DNA of 64,000 nt from DATFVA01 sp963832715. GTDB taxonomy: Bacteria; Bacteroidota; Ignavibacteria; Ignavibacteriales; Ignavibacteriaceae. Made by a program: the position numbers and the translations under genes. Location: the NCBI GenBank assembly GCA_963832715.1, contig CAWHVB010000001.1:124001-188000 (forward strand), written 5' to 3'. This document shows, piece by piece, positions 19,535 through 28,286 of the stretch. Position 1 is the first letter of the stretch. Each line of letters opens with the position of its first letter. Below the pieces are notes generated by a model. The model searched no databases. It was not told the origin of the DNA and saw only the letters and a list, made by a program, of their open reading frames with translations.

Positions 19535-21922
19535 CTATATTTCATATTTAATTTTAAAAACCACATTTCTTCTTTCCTCAAAACTTGCGCCGCTGAAGAA
19601 TGCACCTTTAATCAAATGATTATGATCGAATATATTTGTAATATATAAAGACGGCTGAATTGTATTCCCATTGCCAAGGAAAAATGTATAGCCTCCAGCC
19701 AAATTCAGTATCCAGGATGGTGTTGTGTGAGCTCCCTGGTTGAATTCAAATAAGCCGGTCTTAAAAGCATAATCATCATTACCATTAGCCAGTCCGCTTC
19801 CATAAATTCCCGTAAGACTAATGAACCAATTTTGGGGCTGATAATTCAAACCGGCTACTACCGACAATCTCTGATCGTGATCCAGGTCGAATGGTTCTTC
19901 CGAATCATCGGGCGGAAGGAACCCGCCGGATACAGGACCGGTTCCATAGGCGTGTATAATTGCACCGTTCAGAAATGCAGAAAAGGGACTTGCCAGGCTG
20001 CTATAGTCCAGACTAAGTTCTATTCCCGACACCTTTACTTTATTTATATTAACATTAACCCTGATAGTGCTTGAACCGAGAGTTTCGTCATCCAGACCGG
20101 GCGAAGAATCTTTTCTAAAATAACTTGCTTTTGCAGTGACTCCGAAATTAAAATTGTGAATAATTCCGGCTTCATATAAATTATCTTTCTCAGGCAAGGT
20201 AGCTGTTGATGAGTCTCCGACTGCAACAGCAATTGAACCGAGGCCTTCTATATTTGTCGGCATAAATAACCTATCATAGCTTAAAAAAACGGTATTCTCT
20301 TCATCCAGGAAAAAACTGAACTTTACCCTCGGGCTTAATTGTTTTTGCAGAGGTATAGATGGGGCGATATGCTGATCATATCTTAAGCCAGCCTCAATTT
20401 CAGACCATTCCAGAGGGCGGATTTCACTCTGGGCAAACAAGCTGAAATCGGAACCCTTAAAATTTGTTTCATTTACAGGTCCGTTTCCATTAAGATCCCT
20501 GAAGGTAAAAGTTTCGGTGCCGTTTGTTATACTCAAATTCAGCCCGGCTTCATACAGGAATTCGTGAGCCAGGCGGTCGCTGTATTTAACCCGTGTACCG
20601 AAGGTAGAAAAGGATCTGTTCTGATCTACCGTATATGCCGTGGTTGTATCGCTGCCGATGAACTGCCGGGTTTCATCGAGGGGACTTGTTAAAAATTTCA
20701 GTCCGCCTTCCCTTACATAAAATCCCGCAAATAAACTTTTTTCCTTATCAGTTTCACCGGATATCGTATGGAAAAATGAAAGCGTCTGAAATGCATTGAA
20801 ACTATTCTGATTATCATAATTTACTCCTTCAATGGGGTCGAACGGAATTTGTGTTCTTGTCTCGCTGAAATTCAAATTAGATGTAATGTAATCATCATCA
20901 TTTAGAATGTAATCGAGCTTCCCGTAGATAAAATAATCGAGACCGTGATCGTGAAATAAAGAGTCGACCGGCTGATCAATCCTGCGGACGGATTCTTCTC
21001 TTGAACCGGAGAGAAAAAATCCAAAATTACCGCTGCGGCTGCTAAGCGACAGGCTCTGGCCGTTGGAATTTAAAGATTTGAAAGTACCGACATCGGGACC
21101 CAGGTTCTTTGCCGATGTCAGGTAGCTGCCTGTAAAACCGGATAAGCTTAAATGGAAAGGTCCCGGCGGAACCTGATTCCGGATGTTAATCAAAGCAGCT
21201 ATTTGTCCGCCATATTCAGCAGGAAAACCCCCCGTATAAAAAGTAATTATTTTCACTACTTTCGGATCAACAACTTCATTCAAGCCTCCGAAAACTCCGA
21301 GCGGAACAGGAATACCGTCAATATAATACGAGAATTCACCGTGCTGGCCTCTTATATGAACTTCTCCTGTCGGAGCCCTTACAGCGCCTGTAAGATTCTG
21401 CTGTATTATAGTTGTCATCCTGGCTGCCGGAGGTGCGTGAAAAGTCTCTCCCTCATATATCTGCCGTCCGCTTTTAATATCAACAAAACTTGAAACGTTA
21501 TTGGATTTAGTACCTGTTACCACCACTTCCCCTAAACCAATCGTCTCTTCAGGAAGTCTTATTATCAGTTTATAATTTGCATCTTTTATATCTACAGGCA
21601 CCGTATAAGCTTTATACCCGATATAATGAACACTTAAAGTATACTGTCCCTGATCCAGATTATGAAAGACAGATTGGCCGCTATGGTTTGTTATATTTAT
21701 GTTGATAGTCTGATCATCCTTTAAGAGGATCAAATTCACAAGTTCGAGCGGTTGATTTGAAGAAGAATCGAGTACAGTGACATAAAGATTCACCTGTTTT
21801 TCCGGTTTAGTACCGGATTGAATATTTAATCCCTGTGCCGGGGACTTAAATGAAAGTAAAATAATGATCACGAATAATCTGCTAAATAAACTCACGAAAG
21901 AGGATATATACCTTTTAAACAT
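19535..21922 (-). CDS. TonB-dependent outer-membrane receptor with CarboxypepD_reg-like domain
   Basis: 795 residues, unbroken. Signal peptide (to about residue 30), a carboxypeptidase-regulatory-like domain at about 45-130 (VTVLDSSSNQPLELVNL, TLSVHYIGYKAYTV), a plug domain at about 150-260 (GEVVVTGTKSNNV, VHIRGQHGEFSYYIDGIPVP), then a 22-strand-type beta barrel (many aromatic-ending strands) to the C-terminus. Such receptors import metal chelates, cobalamin or oligosaccharides with TonB energy; the substrate is not evident. The small gene at 22034-22402 lies just upstream on the same strand. Confidence 0.93.
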   Translation of the reverse strand: MFKRYISSFVSLFSRLFVIIILLSFKSPAQGLNIQSGTKPEKQVNLYVTVLDSSSNQPLELVNLILLKDDQTININITNHSGQSVFHNLDQGQYTLSVHYIGYKAYTVPVDIKDANYKLIIRLPEETIGLGEVVVTGTKSNNVSSFVDIKSGRQIYEGETFHAPPAARMTTIIQQNLTGAVRAPTGEVHIRGQHGEFSYYIDGIPVPLGVFGGLNEVVDPKVVKIITFYTGGFPAEYGGQIAALINIRNQVPPGPFHLSLSGFTGSYLTSAKNLGPDVGTFKSLNSNGQSLSLSSRSGNFGFFLSGSREESVRRIDQPVDSLFHDHGLDYFIYGKLDYILNDDDYITSNLNFSETRTQIPFDPIEGVNYDNQNSFNAFQTLSFFHTISGETDKEKSLFAGFYVREGGLKFLTSPLDETRQFIGSDTTTAYTVDQNRSFSTFGTRVKYSDRLAHEFLYEAGLNLSITNGTETFTFRDLNGNGPVNETNFKGSDFSLFAQSEIRPLEWSEIEAGLRYDQHIAPSIPLQKQLSPRVKFSFFLDEENTVFLSYDRLFMPTNIEGLGSIAVAVGDSSTATLPEKDNLYEAGIIHNFNFGVTAKASYFRKDSSPGLDDETLGSSTIRVNVNINKVKVSGIELSLDYSSLASPFSAFLNGAIIHAYGTGPVSGGFLPPDDSEEPFDLDHDQRLSVVAGLNYQPQNWFISLTGIYGSGLANGNDDYAFKTGLFEFNQGAHTTPSWILNLAGGYTFFLGNGNTIQPSLYITNIFDHNHLIKGAFFSGASFEERRNVVFKIKYEI

Positions 21923-22033
21923 AGCATTAATCTCCTGTTATTGATTTTCAAATGTATTCCGATGGAAATACAGAGATTTAACAGCTAAGATTTAACTGGC
22001 GTTGTGTTCTATAGGGGGTTCTGTATTTCCTGT

Positions 22034-22402
22034 TTATAAAGGGAATACGACAGGAGGAGCTCTGAGGGGGTTGTTCCTGAATAATACTACATAACTAAGT
22101 TTATCGGGTTGTTCTAAGAAAGAAAATACCCGGCTGTCACTGCCGGCACGGGAAATCTCGGGGAAATAATTTATAGAGCTTATAGTGCTGGTAAAATGAG
22201 TAACAATACATTCAGCATCGAGTCCCACTAAGGCGTCAACAGGTACAGCGGTGTTTTTATCCCGGCTGCTGTTTAGCTGATAATTCCCGCTCCTGATATC
22301 GATCTGATGATAATGAAAAACCGAGAGAGCAACAACAAACAGATATACAAGTAATAAGAGATAAGAGAAACGTTTCTTATATTTATAGATATTGTTTGAC
22401 AT
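22034..22402 (-). CDS. Small membrane-anchored protein upstream of the TonB receptor
   Basis: 122 residues from the ATG at 22402 (MSNNIYKYKKR). One N-terminal membrane segment or uncleaved signal (SYLLLLVYLFVVALSVFHYHQ), a His pair in FHYH, and a C-terminus ending RAPPVVFPL. Short membrane or periplasmic proteins of this shape, ending in RxPP, often precede metal-related TonB receptors in Bacteroidota. I cannot name the family. It is separated from the receptor by 111 bp. An upstream in-frame ATG at 22450 is possible. Confidence 0.65.
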   Translation of the reverse strand: MSNNIYKYKKRFSYLLLLVYLFVVALSVFHYHQIDIRSGNYQLNSSRDKNTAVPVDALVGLDAECIVTHFTSTISSINYFPEISRAGSDSRVFSFLEQPDKLSYVVLFRNNPLRAPPVVFPL

Positions 22403-22835
22403 TTGGGTAGAGAAATATTGCAATATTTTAATACTATTGCAATAGGGCACTAATTATTGGCATTTGTGAATGATTGCTGACACCATTCAGGGTGCATATA
22501 TCCTTAAGTATAGGGATCTTTTCACCAGGACTATCTTTATAGAGTTTGATGACTTCAAAAACCAGATATTATGAATTATGAAATACTCGATACAGGCTTT
22601 AGGAGCTATTAAAAGTTCAGGATTAAGGATTATTTATTTTGATGTGCAGCTTCCCCTATCCTCCCAACATTTAACGTATAATAATTTCTGAAGAGGAAGT
22701 TCTACGGCTAAATCTCAGGCCAGAGACCTGCGGTATGTTCAATGATTGAATAATTCGCGCGGCGCATACTGAAAAAATCTTTTCGTGCCTCTGAGCCTCA
22801 ATCTCAAAAGACTCTTGATGTCAAGTTTTGTTGAC

Positions 22836-22848
22836 TGACATTTTGTCA
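22836..22848. promoter_or_regulatory. TGACATTTTGTCA palindrome, copy 1
   Basis: Arms TGACA/TGTCA around TTT, followed by CGT-N10-TTCAACA. The same order occurs after copy 2, so the repeated unit is about 45 bp long with the palindrome at its left end. Confidence 0.45.
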
Positions 22849-22971
22849 TACGTCAATTATTTCAACACTCGAAAATCACGTTTTTTCGCAGTTTTCCTAG
22901 TGTCTCATTTTGAGTCCTTCTCCGTCCCTTCTCCGTCCTTTCCCCGACCCTAAACCGATATTAGTATGACA

Positions 22972-22988
22972 ACTGACATTTTGTCAGT
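22972..22988. promoter_or_regulatory. ACTGACATTTTGTCAGT palindrome, copy 2
   Basis: Seven-base perfect arms (ACTGACA/TGTCAGT) around TTT. It lies 138 bp from copy 1 and is followed by a similar CGT...TTCAACA tail. It looks like a dimeric regulator's operator; no gene starts close by. Confidence 0.45.
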
Positions 22989-23301
22989 GCGTTTAAGAAT
23001 TCAACAGTGAAAAAGCAGGTAGCATTGAGCTCGTTGCAAATAACCACCACCCGGGATTTACCCACTTCTGGCGGACTTTCAGCATAGTGGCTTGTTATAA
23101 GTATTTTGAAAATATGATTTATTTTACCAACTCTCAACGTTGTGTAGTCGGAGAATCAGGAACTTATGCCGGACAACTTTCAACGAGACATTGACTGTCA
23201 GAAACGGAATAATAAGAAGACTGTTTAATTTATACTTCTTTCATCTGTTTATTTTATGTTGCTGCCTGGCATTGGTGATTGTAATTCACAGTTGAATCAT
23301 G

Positions 23302-24480
23302 TCAGTAAACATCGTCATTTTGGGTGCCTTTCCCCTCTTTATCAATTTCACTGTCAATAGATTTCAGAAAATTATGGACAGCCATATGCCGCTCGTTACT
23401 TTCGGGCTCAGGCCAGGCGCTGTTAATCGCTACCACAAGATGTCTCGCGGGGTCGATATGGATCATCTGGCCATAGATCCCTAATGCCTCGAAGGAATGG
23501 CTATTAAAAATCCACCAACCGTATCCATAACCCCCGCCGGGCCAGAGCGGTACCTGTATATGGGTTGCTGTCTTGAACCAATCATTTGGGACAATGGATT
23601 CTCCGTTAATGCGTCCCTTATCGAGCACAAATTGTCCGAACCTTGCAAAATCACGCAGCGTCATCTGGAGGCAGCAGCCTGCCAGTTCCTGTCCGGTTCG
23701 ATCCAGGGTCCAGTTTGCCGTTTGCTCCATACCGTAAGGGATCCAGATCTTTGAGGATAGGTAGTGGGATAAAGTTTGATGGGCAGCTGAGCTGATCACA
23801 ACACCTAGCAGGTGAGTTTCACCTGTACTATACACCCATTTACTGCCAGGTTCTGCCTCGGCCGGCAAACGCCGCATATAACTTACTGTTGCATTCATAC
23901 CCGGATCAACCGAATCTGAATTAAATCCGGCAATGTCAGAGTTCGGATCAGAATATTTCTCGTTCCATCGTACACCCGCAGTCATTGTCAATAAATGGCG
24001 GATAGTCACTTTATCGTAGGCACTCCCTTTTAAATCGGGAATGTATTCAGTTACATAGTCGTCCACACTTTTTATGTAGCCATCTTTAATGGCTGCCCCC
24101 ACAAGTGTACTCGTTACTGACTTTGCAACAGATAATGACGACCATAGGTTCGTTTCGCTGTGCCCGAGTGCATATCGCTCCAGTCGGATCTTTCCATCCT
24201 GCAAAATCAGAAGACCTGCTGTTTTCTGTTCCCTCATAAAATCATTCAGCGCTTTTTCTTTTTCTCCGCCCGGACTGAATGCGGCAATCGGCAATCCCTG
24301 GGGAAGTTGATGCACTTTACTCCCCTTTGGCACTTCACGCTCTTCCCGGTTCCAATGGGATGAGTTTTTTAAAGTTGAATCCGGCTTAGTGACTTCCTGC
24401 GCAGGGGAAAATGAAGCCGGGATAAGCAGGATGACGAATACGATAATGCTTATGAATGATGGTATACCTGGAATGCGCAT
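23302..24480 (-). CDS. Secreted serine hydrolase, class C beta-lactamase fold (NylB-like)
   Basis: 392 residues with a signal peptide (SFISIIVFVILLIPASFSPAQ). The catalytic SxxK is LSVAKSV; the second motif reads YSTGE where penicillin-binding relatives have YxN, as in 6-aminohexanoate-dimer hydrolase/EstB-type enzymes; VTIRHLLTMTAG is also typical. A C-terminal YGYGWWI segment stands in the KTG position. It probably hydrolyses an ester or amide in the periplasm; the substrate is unknown. A Shine-Dalgarno (AAAAGGAGAAA) precedes the ATG. It lies in a sparse accessory zone and has no operon partner. Confidence 0.88.
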   Translation of the reverse strand: MRIPGIPSFISIIVFVILLIPASFSPAQEVTKPDSTLKNSSHWNREEREVPKGSKVHQLPQGLPIAAFSPGGEKEKALNDFMREQKTAGLLILQDGKIRLERYALGHSETNLWSSLSVAKSVTSTLVGAAIKDGYIKSVDDYVTEYIPDLKGSAYDKVTIRHLLTMTAGVRWNEKYSDPNSDIAGFNSDSVDPGMNATVSYMRRLPAEAEPGSKWVYSTGETHLLGVVISSAAHQTLSHYLSSKIWIPYGMEQTANWTLDRTGQELAGCCLQMTLRDFARFGQFVLDKGRINGESIVPNDWFKTATHIQVPLWPGGGYGYGWWIFNSHSFEALGIYGQMIHIDPARHLVVAINSAWPEPESNERHMAVHNFLKSIDSEIDKEGKGTQNDDVY

Positions 24481-24831
24481 TTTTTGATTTCTCCTTTTGA
24501 GTTGCTAAAAATAATATTCAACCCCTAAAAGCGATACTGATTTAGTATAACTGTAATTGGTATTGAGAACAGATTGAATGCTCTGTGTAAAATATTTTTC
24601 TTCATTATTATTTGATCAAACTACAATTTTTTTATCATAATCTAAAATATTTATATAGCCTATAACAGTGTTGCCGAAAATAGCCCCTGAAGTTTTTACG
24701 CAGGCGGGGACACCCATACTATTTAAAACCGGAAGCCAAAAAATTAATTTAACCGTACAAGCCCGGGCTGCATTTTTTTTATTTAGTGACGTTGACCAAA
24801 TTACTTTTTATGTTACAAAACATTTAATAAG
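24481..24831. other. AT-rich intergenic region
   Basis: No gene. It contains the promoter and Shine-Dalgarno region of the hydrolase (minus strand) and, at its right side, the possible attC-like structure described separately. Confidence 0.5.
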
Positions 24832-24838
24832 TTATAAC
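24661..24838 (-). other. Possible attC-like site after the membrane-protein cassette (weak)
   Basis: On the minus strand, GTTATAAC overlaps the stop codon of the membrane-protein gene, and 170 bases later GTTATA recurs (complement of TATAAC at 24661-24666). Integron recombination sites of the Vibrio type begin TATAAC and end GTTATA. The inner arms pair poorly and the element is long, so this is the weakest of the three. Confidence 0.2.
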
Positions 24839-25461
24839 GCAGCTTCTTTAATTTGCTGATGTATCCATTTTTTAGAGGTCATAATTTTTATAGTAACCCC
24901 CAAATACCATAGTCCAATAAACGGACCAAAATCAATATATTCTTCATAAGGTGGGGTTGGGAAAGAGATTACGTTGGTGACTATCATTAAAAGCGAGATT
25001 ACTATTCCAGTTATTGAAAAAATTTTCCCCAATTTAGGATGCTGGAACATACTTATTGCGAATAAAAACGTTCCTAAAAATATATAAACATCCCAGGCAA
25101 CATCTAAGCCGTAATGGATATGATTTAATGAATCCCAAACCCATTTGCCGGATCCTTCAATTAGTTTTGGTTTTGATGATTTAATGGCAAGCTGGACTAA
25201 AAACATTTGAGTCAGTAGAGCACCGGCAATAATGTTTGAGAATAATGCAATTTTGGGAGCAATGGTTTTTTTATGAATTTGAATAAAATAATATAAGCCG
25301 CCAGAAGCTAAGCTTAGCAAAATTCCCATTGAAGCAGCCAGGATGACTGCCAAAATTAAATTCGAAATAAACTGTAACAGCGGATAAATAATACTAACAA
25401 GAAAACCACAAATAATTCCAATATTTATCCAATTTAGAATTAAACGGTTATCATTGTTCAT
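24832..25461 (-). CDS. Six-helix membrane protein of unknown function
   Basis: 209 residues with about six membrane segments (GIICGFLVSIIYPLL, LILAVILAASMGILLS, ALFSNIIAGALLTQMFLVQL, YIFLGTFLFAIS, IFSITGIVISLLMIVTN, GPFIGLWYLGVTI). The overall plan resembles DUF4386-type proteins, but I cannot confirm the family. The gene is visibly richer in A+T than its neighbours, a sign of transfer. A good Shine-Dalgarno (GGAGG) lies 25 bp after a GTTATAA sequence, like the leader of an integron cassette. Confidence 0.75.
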   Translation of the reverse strand: MNNDNRLILNWINIGIICGFLVSIIYPLLQFISNLILAVILAASMGILLSLASGGLYYFIQIHKKTIAPKIALFSNIIAGALLTQMFLVQLAIKSSKPKLIEGSGKWVWDSLNHIHYGLDVAWDVYIFLGTFLFAISMFQHPKLGKIFSITGIVISLLMIVTNVISFPTPPYEEYIDFGPFIGLWYLGVTIKIMTSKKWIHQQIKEAAL

Positions 25462-25485
25462 AATTTACCTCCACCACTTTAAACT

Positions 25486-25567
25486 TTATAACGGAGCGAG
25501 GCTCAGCTGCGCAGCAGACTGATTCGGTTTGCACTACCCGAACCTAAGCCGCTGAGTCTACGATTAT
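25486..25567 (-). other. Possible attC-like recombination site
   Basis: On the minus strand this runs from ATAATCGTAGACTCAGCGGC to GCTGAGCCTCGCTCCGTTATAA. The outer arms pair imperfectly (ATAA.CG, GACTCAGC with GCTGAGCC) with unpaired bases, and an inner stem TTCGG...CCGAA is present, the overall shape of an attC hairpin. A gene begins 25 bp beyond the GTTATAA end, as in gene cassettes. No integrase gene is in the window. Confidence 0.4.
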
Positions 25568-25608
25568 TTATTTTCACACTCTGTTGCAGACTGATAACCG
25601 GTACCAAA

Positions 25609-26103
25609 TCAGGGCTGGAGGCTCACACGCCCAACAGGACCTGGATTACTCTCCTCTCCAATTTCGGCTTCGATCTTGCCGGCGTCATTGAAACGCACAA
25701 GAGTAATACCGCCCCACCTTTCCACTTCCCCGCGTGGCTGAACTCCCGGCTGCACAGAGCCAACATTGCGAGCCTGGAAACTCCACACAAGGACTACTTT
25801 GTCTGACTCCGCAACAGCTTCGTGGAATTTTATCCTGGCGTCGGTCCATACACTGCAGAAATGACTGACAAACCGTTTGACAGCGACGCGGCCTCGTATT
25901 GCTGATTTATTGAATATCTTCTGAAATATCGGATAGCTGACGGTGATGTCTTCAGACGCGAGGTTATCTACTACGGATGAATCACATCCATAGATGCCGC
26001 GGAAGTATTTTTCAGCGAGGATTTTCTGTAGCTCTGTTTTTCCGGATTGACTGCAACCGATAAGCAAAGCTGTAAGTGCTGCTATCACAGAAAGCTTGTA
26101 CAT
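25609..26103 (-). CDS. SnoaL/NTF2-like lipoprotein
   Basis: 164 residues from the ATG at 26103, preceded by GAAAGGTGATAT. The N-terminus is a lipoprotein signal (VIAALTALLIGCSQS, lipobox LIGC). The rest has the cone-shaped SnoaL-like/NTF2 pattern: a helical start, AIRGRVAVKRFVSHF, then strands with RIKFHEAVAESDKVVLVWSF and GGITLVRFNDAGKI. Relatives include polyketide cyclases, ester cyclases and many non-enzymatic binding proteins, so no reaction is assigned. Its base composition is richer in G+C than the neighbouring membrane-protein gene. Confidence 0.78.
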   Translation of the reverse strand: MYKLSVIAALTALLIGCSQSGKTELQKILAEKYFRGIYGCDSSVVDNLASEDITVSYPIFQKIFNKSAIRGRVAVKRFVSHFCSVWTDARIKFHEAVAESDKVVLVWSFQARNVGSVQPGVQPRGEVERWGGITLVRFNDAGKIEAEIGEESNPGPVGRVSLQP

Positions 26104-26174
26104 TGATATCACCTTTCTGAATTTAAGAAGCCTGGTGTACAACACAGCATCGACAAATATTGTAACTGTGCTGC

Positions 26175-26308
26175 GGATAACCCGCCGCCAGGAACAGCAG
26201 TGCATAGTATAATATAAGCAAAAAATTTAGATAATGCCGAACCTGCCGGTAAGTGTGAAAAAGTTTACCCGCATCCGGCGGGCCGTCGGGCTGAGCTGCC
26301 TGTTATAC
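26175..26308 (-). other. Possible attC-like site upstream of the lipoprotein gene (weak)
   Basis: On the minus strand it begins TATAACAGGCAGC and ends GGCGGCGGGTTATCC; the ends pair at about 9 of 13 positions. With the site at 25486-25567 it would frame the lipoprotein gene as a cassette. Evidence is weak and rests on the pattern only. Confidence 0.25.
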
Positions 26309-26441
26309 TTACATTTGGTTTAATGAATATTTAATACCAATTAACCAGGCAGAACCAAGATACTCCCTGAATGGCTCTTTAGAAAGATACATGTGGCTAA
26401 CCAATATAGTATCTACTAGATAAATATATTTATAATTAAAT

Positions 26442-28286
26442 TTATAATTTGTTAAATATTGGAAGAGTAAATGTAAACTTACTTCCTTTTCCTAATTCAC
26501 TTTCCACCCATATTCTGCCATCTTGTGCCTGGATAAACTCTTTTGCAATAGCTAAACCAAGTCCCCATCCTTGTTTTGACTTTTTACCAACCTGAGAAAA
26601 TCTACGAAATAGTTTTTCCTGATCTTCTTTAGATATACCCGGTCCGTTATCTTTAATTGAAAACTCGACTTCTTTATTTAGTCCTTTTACCTGGATTTTA
26701 ATTTCATCATTTGGTTTAGAATACCTAATAGCATTATTTAAAATATTTATAAAAACAAAAACCAGCTTTTCAATATCTGCGTAAATATCCGGCAATCCTT
26801 CTTCTATTTCGACCGGTAATTCAATATTTTTTTCTGAAGCCTGCATCATCAGAGCGGTTATACCAATGTCCAGGACTACATCCGGCTTTACCGGAGAAAA
26901 TTTTAATTTAATATTGCCGGATTCTATTTGAGAAAATTCTAATATTTCATTTATAACCCTTGATAGTCTTGAACTTTGTTGCCTTAAAGCAAGTACTATT
27001 TCCCTTTGTTCTTCGCTCAAATTGCCAATCCTGCTGTCTTCCAATAATTTCAAACTAATATTAATAGATGACAGAGGAGTTTTTAGTTCGTGTGTAACAG
27101 TTGATAATAAATTTGTCTTTGCCTTATCTCTTTCCTGGAATTTAGTGATATTCCTAAGCAGAATAAGATTACCTATAAAGGTTTCCTTTTTTGCAAATTC
27201 GGAATAAGTTATGAGTTCTTCCGATTCAATATTATAAAACATCTCTTTATTATCCTGGACTATTCTTATCGGTTTTGTTTCTTCTTTGCTATTTCCCTTT
27301 TTTGTCAATACTGATTTATAAATCTCATCTATTAAATCGTTTTTCGCTGCGACTTCAGGTATGTAGTGCGACAAGATTTCTTTTTCTTGTAATCCGGCCA
27401 GCTGCAGCAGTCTATTATTCACCAATACTATTTTCCGGTTTTCATCAACAAACAGAATCCCGTCATCAATATTTTGGACAATTGTTTCCATCCTTTTCTG
27501 TTCAAATAAAAGCTGGTCAATATGTTTAGCTTCATAAACCTGCAGCCGTTCTGCCATAATGTTAAATGCATTAGCTAATTCTCCAACCTCATCTTTTGCT
27601 TTTACTTCAAGTTTCTGTTTATAGTTTCTTTCACTAATCGATTTTATACTCCCGGTTAATTCTTTAATTGGTCCGGTAATCTTTGAAGGGAATGAATATA
27701 TAAATGAGAAAGTGATCAGTATACTTAAAGTGGCAGTAATCAACATATATAAAATCACCTCATCCGCTGTACTTTGGAGTCTATTATATTTACTATGAAT
27801 CGCATTCATATTTGTGATATATATGCCTGTAATTCCTGCTCTGACTTCAGAGTTCTTTTCCCTAAATCTTTCTAAATCATTCTCCTCATCTTTTGACAGG
27901 TTGTTTTTTAATCTTTTATACAAGCTCATATATTCGTCATAATCTAACTTCAGGTGTTTTACAATTTCGCCTTCACCAATTTCTGTAATATTATTTGTTT
28001 GTTTTACAAGACAGGTTTCGAATATACTTTTATTGTATAAATAATCTCTCTCCTTAACTGAGTCAACAGGGATATTGCTTATATTATCTTCCTGAAAACT
28101 ATTCATTTCGTCAAGTGAATTAAGCATTTTCATCATATAATCAACAGATGAATAATTATCTTTGATCGTCCCCTTTGCTTCCATTGCGAGCTGATTAATA
28201 AATACAATCCCCAAAATACTTAACAGCAAGATTACCGCGAATAAAAAAACTACACCGGTTCTTATTTTGCTTTTAATACTTTTCAT
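26442..28286 (-). CDS. Membrane sensor histidine kinase of the kdp operon (HAMP-PAS-HisKA-HATPase)
   Basis: 614 residues: membrane segment near the N-terminus (VVFLFAVILLLSILGIVFINQL), an extracytoplasmic region of about 140 residues, a second membrane segment (ILYMLITATLSILITFSFIY), HAMP (ITGPIKELTGSIKSISERNY), PAS (ETIVQNIDDGILFVDENRKI), HisKA with phosphoacceptor His near residue 400 (TVTHELKTPLSS) and HATPase (NNAIRYS, DNGPGI, GWGLGLAI). The ATG overlaps the kdpD stop by 4 bp, so translation is coupled. It supplies the kinase missing from the short KdpD. No response regulator gene is adjacent, so the partner must lie elsewhere, possibly the regulator at 1-1279. Confidence 0.93.
   Translation of the reverse strand: MKSIKSKIRTGVVFLFAVILLLSILGIVFINQLAMEAKGTIKDNYSSVDYMMKMLNSLDEMNSFQEDNISNIPVDSVKERDYLYNKSIFETCLVKQTNNITEIGEGEIVKHLKLDYDEYMSLYKRLKNNLSKDEENDLERFREKNSEVRAGITGIYITNMNAIHSKYNRLQSTADEVILYMLITATLSILITFSFIYSFPSKITGPIKELTGSIKSISERNYKQKLEVKAKDEVGELANAFNIMAERLQVYEAKHIDQLLFEQKRMETIVQNIDDGILFVDENRKIVLVNNRLLQLAGLQEKEILSHYIPEVAAKNDLIDEIYKSVLTKKGNSKEETKPIRIVQDNKEMFYNIESEELITYSEFAKKETFIGNLILLRNITKFQERDKAKTNLLSTVTHELKTPLSSINISLKLLEDSRIGNLSEEQREIVLALRQQSSRLSRVINEILEFSQIESGNIKLKFSPVKPDVVLDIGITALMMQASEKNIELPVEIEEGLPDIYADIEKLVFVFINILNNAIRYSKPNDEIKIQVKGLNKEVEFSIKDNGPGISKEDQEKLFRRFSQVGKKSKQGWGLGLAIAKEFIQAQDGRIWVESELGKGSKFTFTLPIFNKL

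Larger units (their letters stand above)
22403..23301. other. Gene-free region with repeated palindromes
   Basis: About 900 bp with no gene that I can support; frames are short and broken. It carries two copies of a TGACA-TTT-TGTCA palindromic element (listed separately) and scattered low-complexity text such as CTTCTCCGTCCCTTCTCCGTCC near 22918. It may be the decayed upstream part of a lost gene. Confidence 0.5.
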
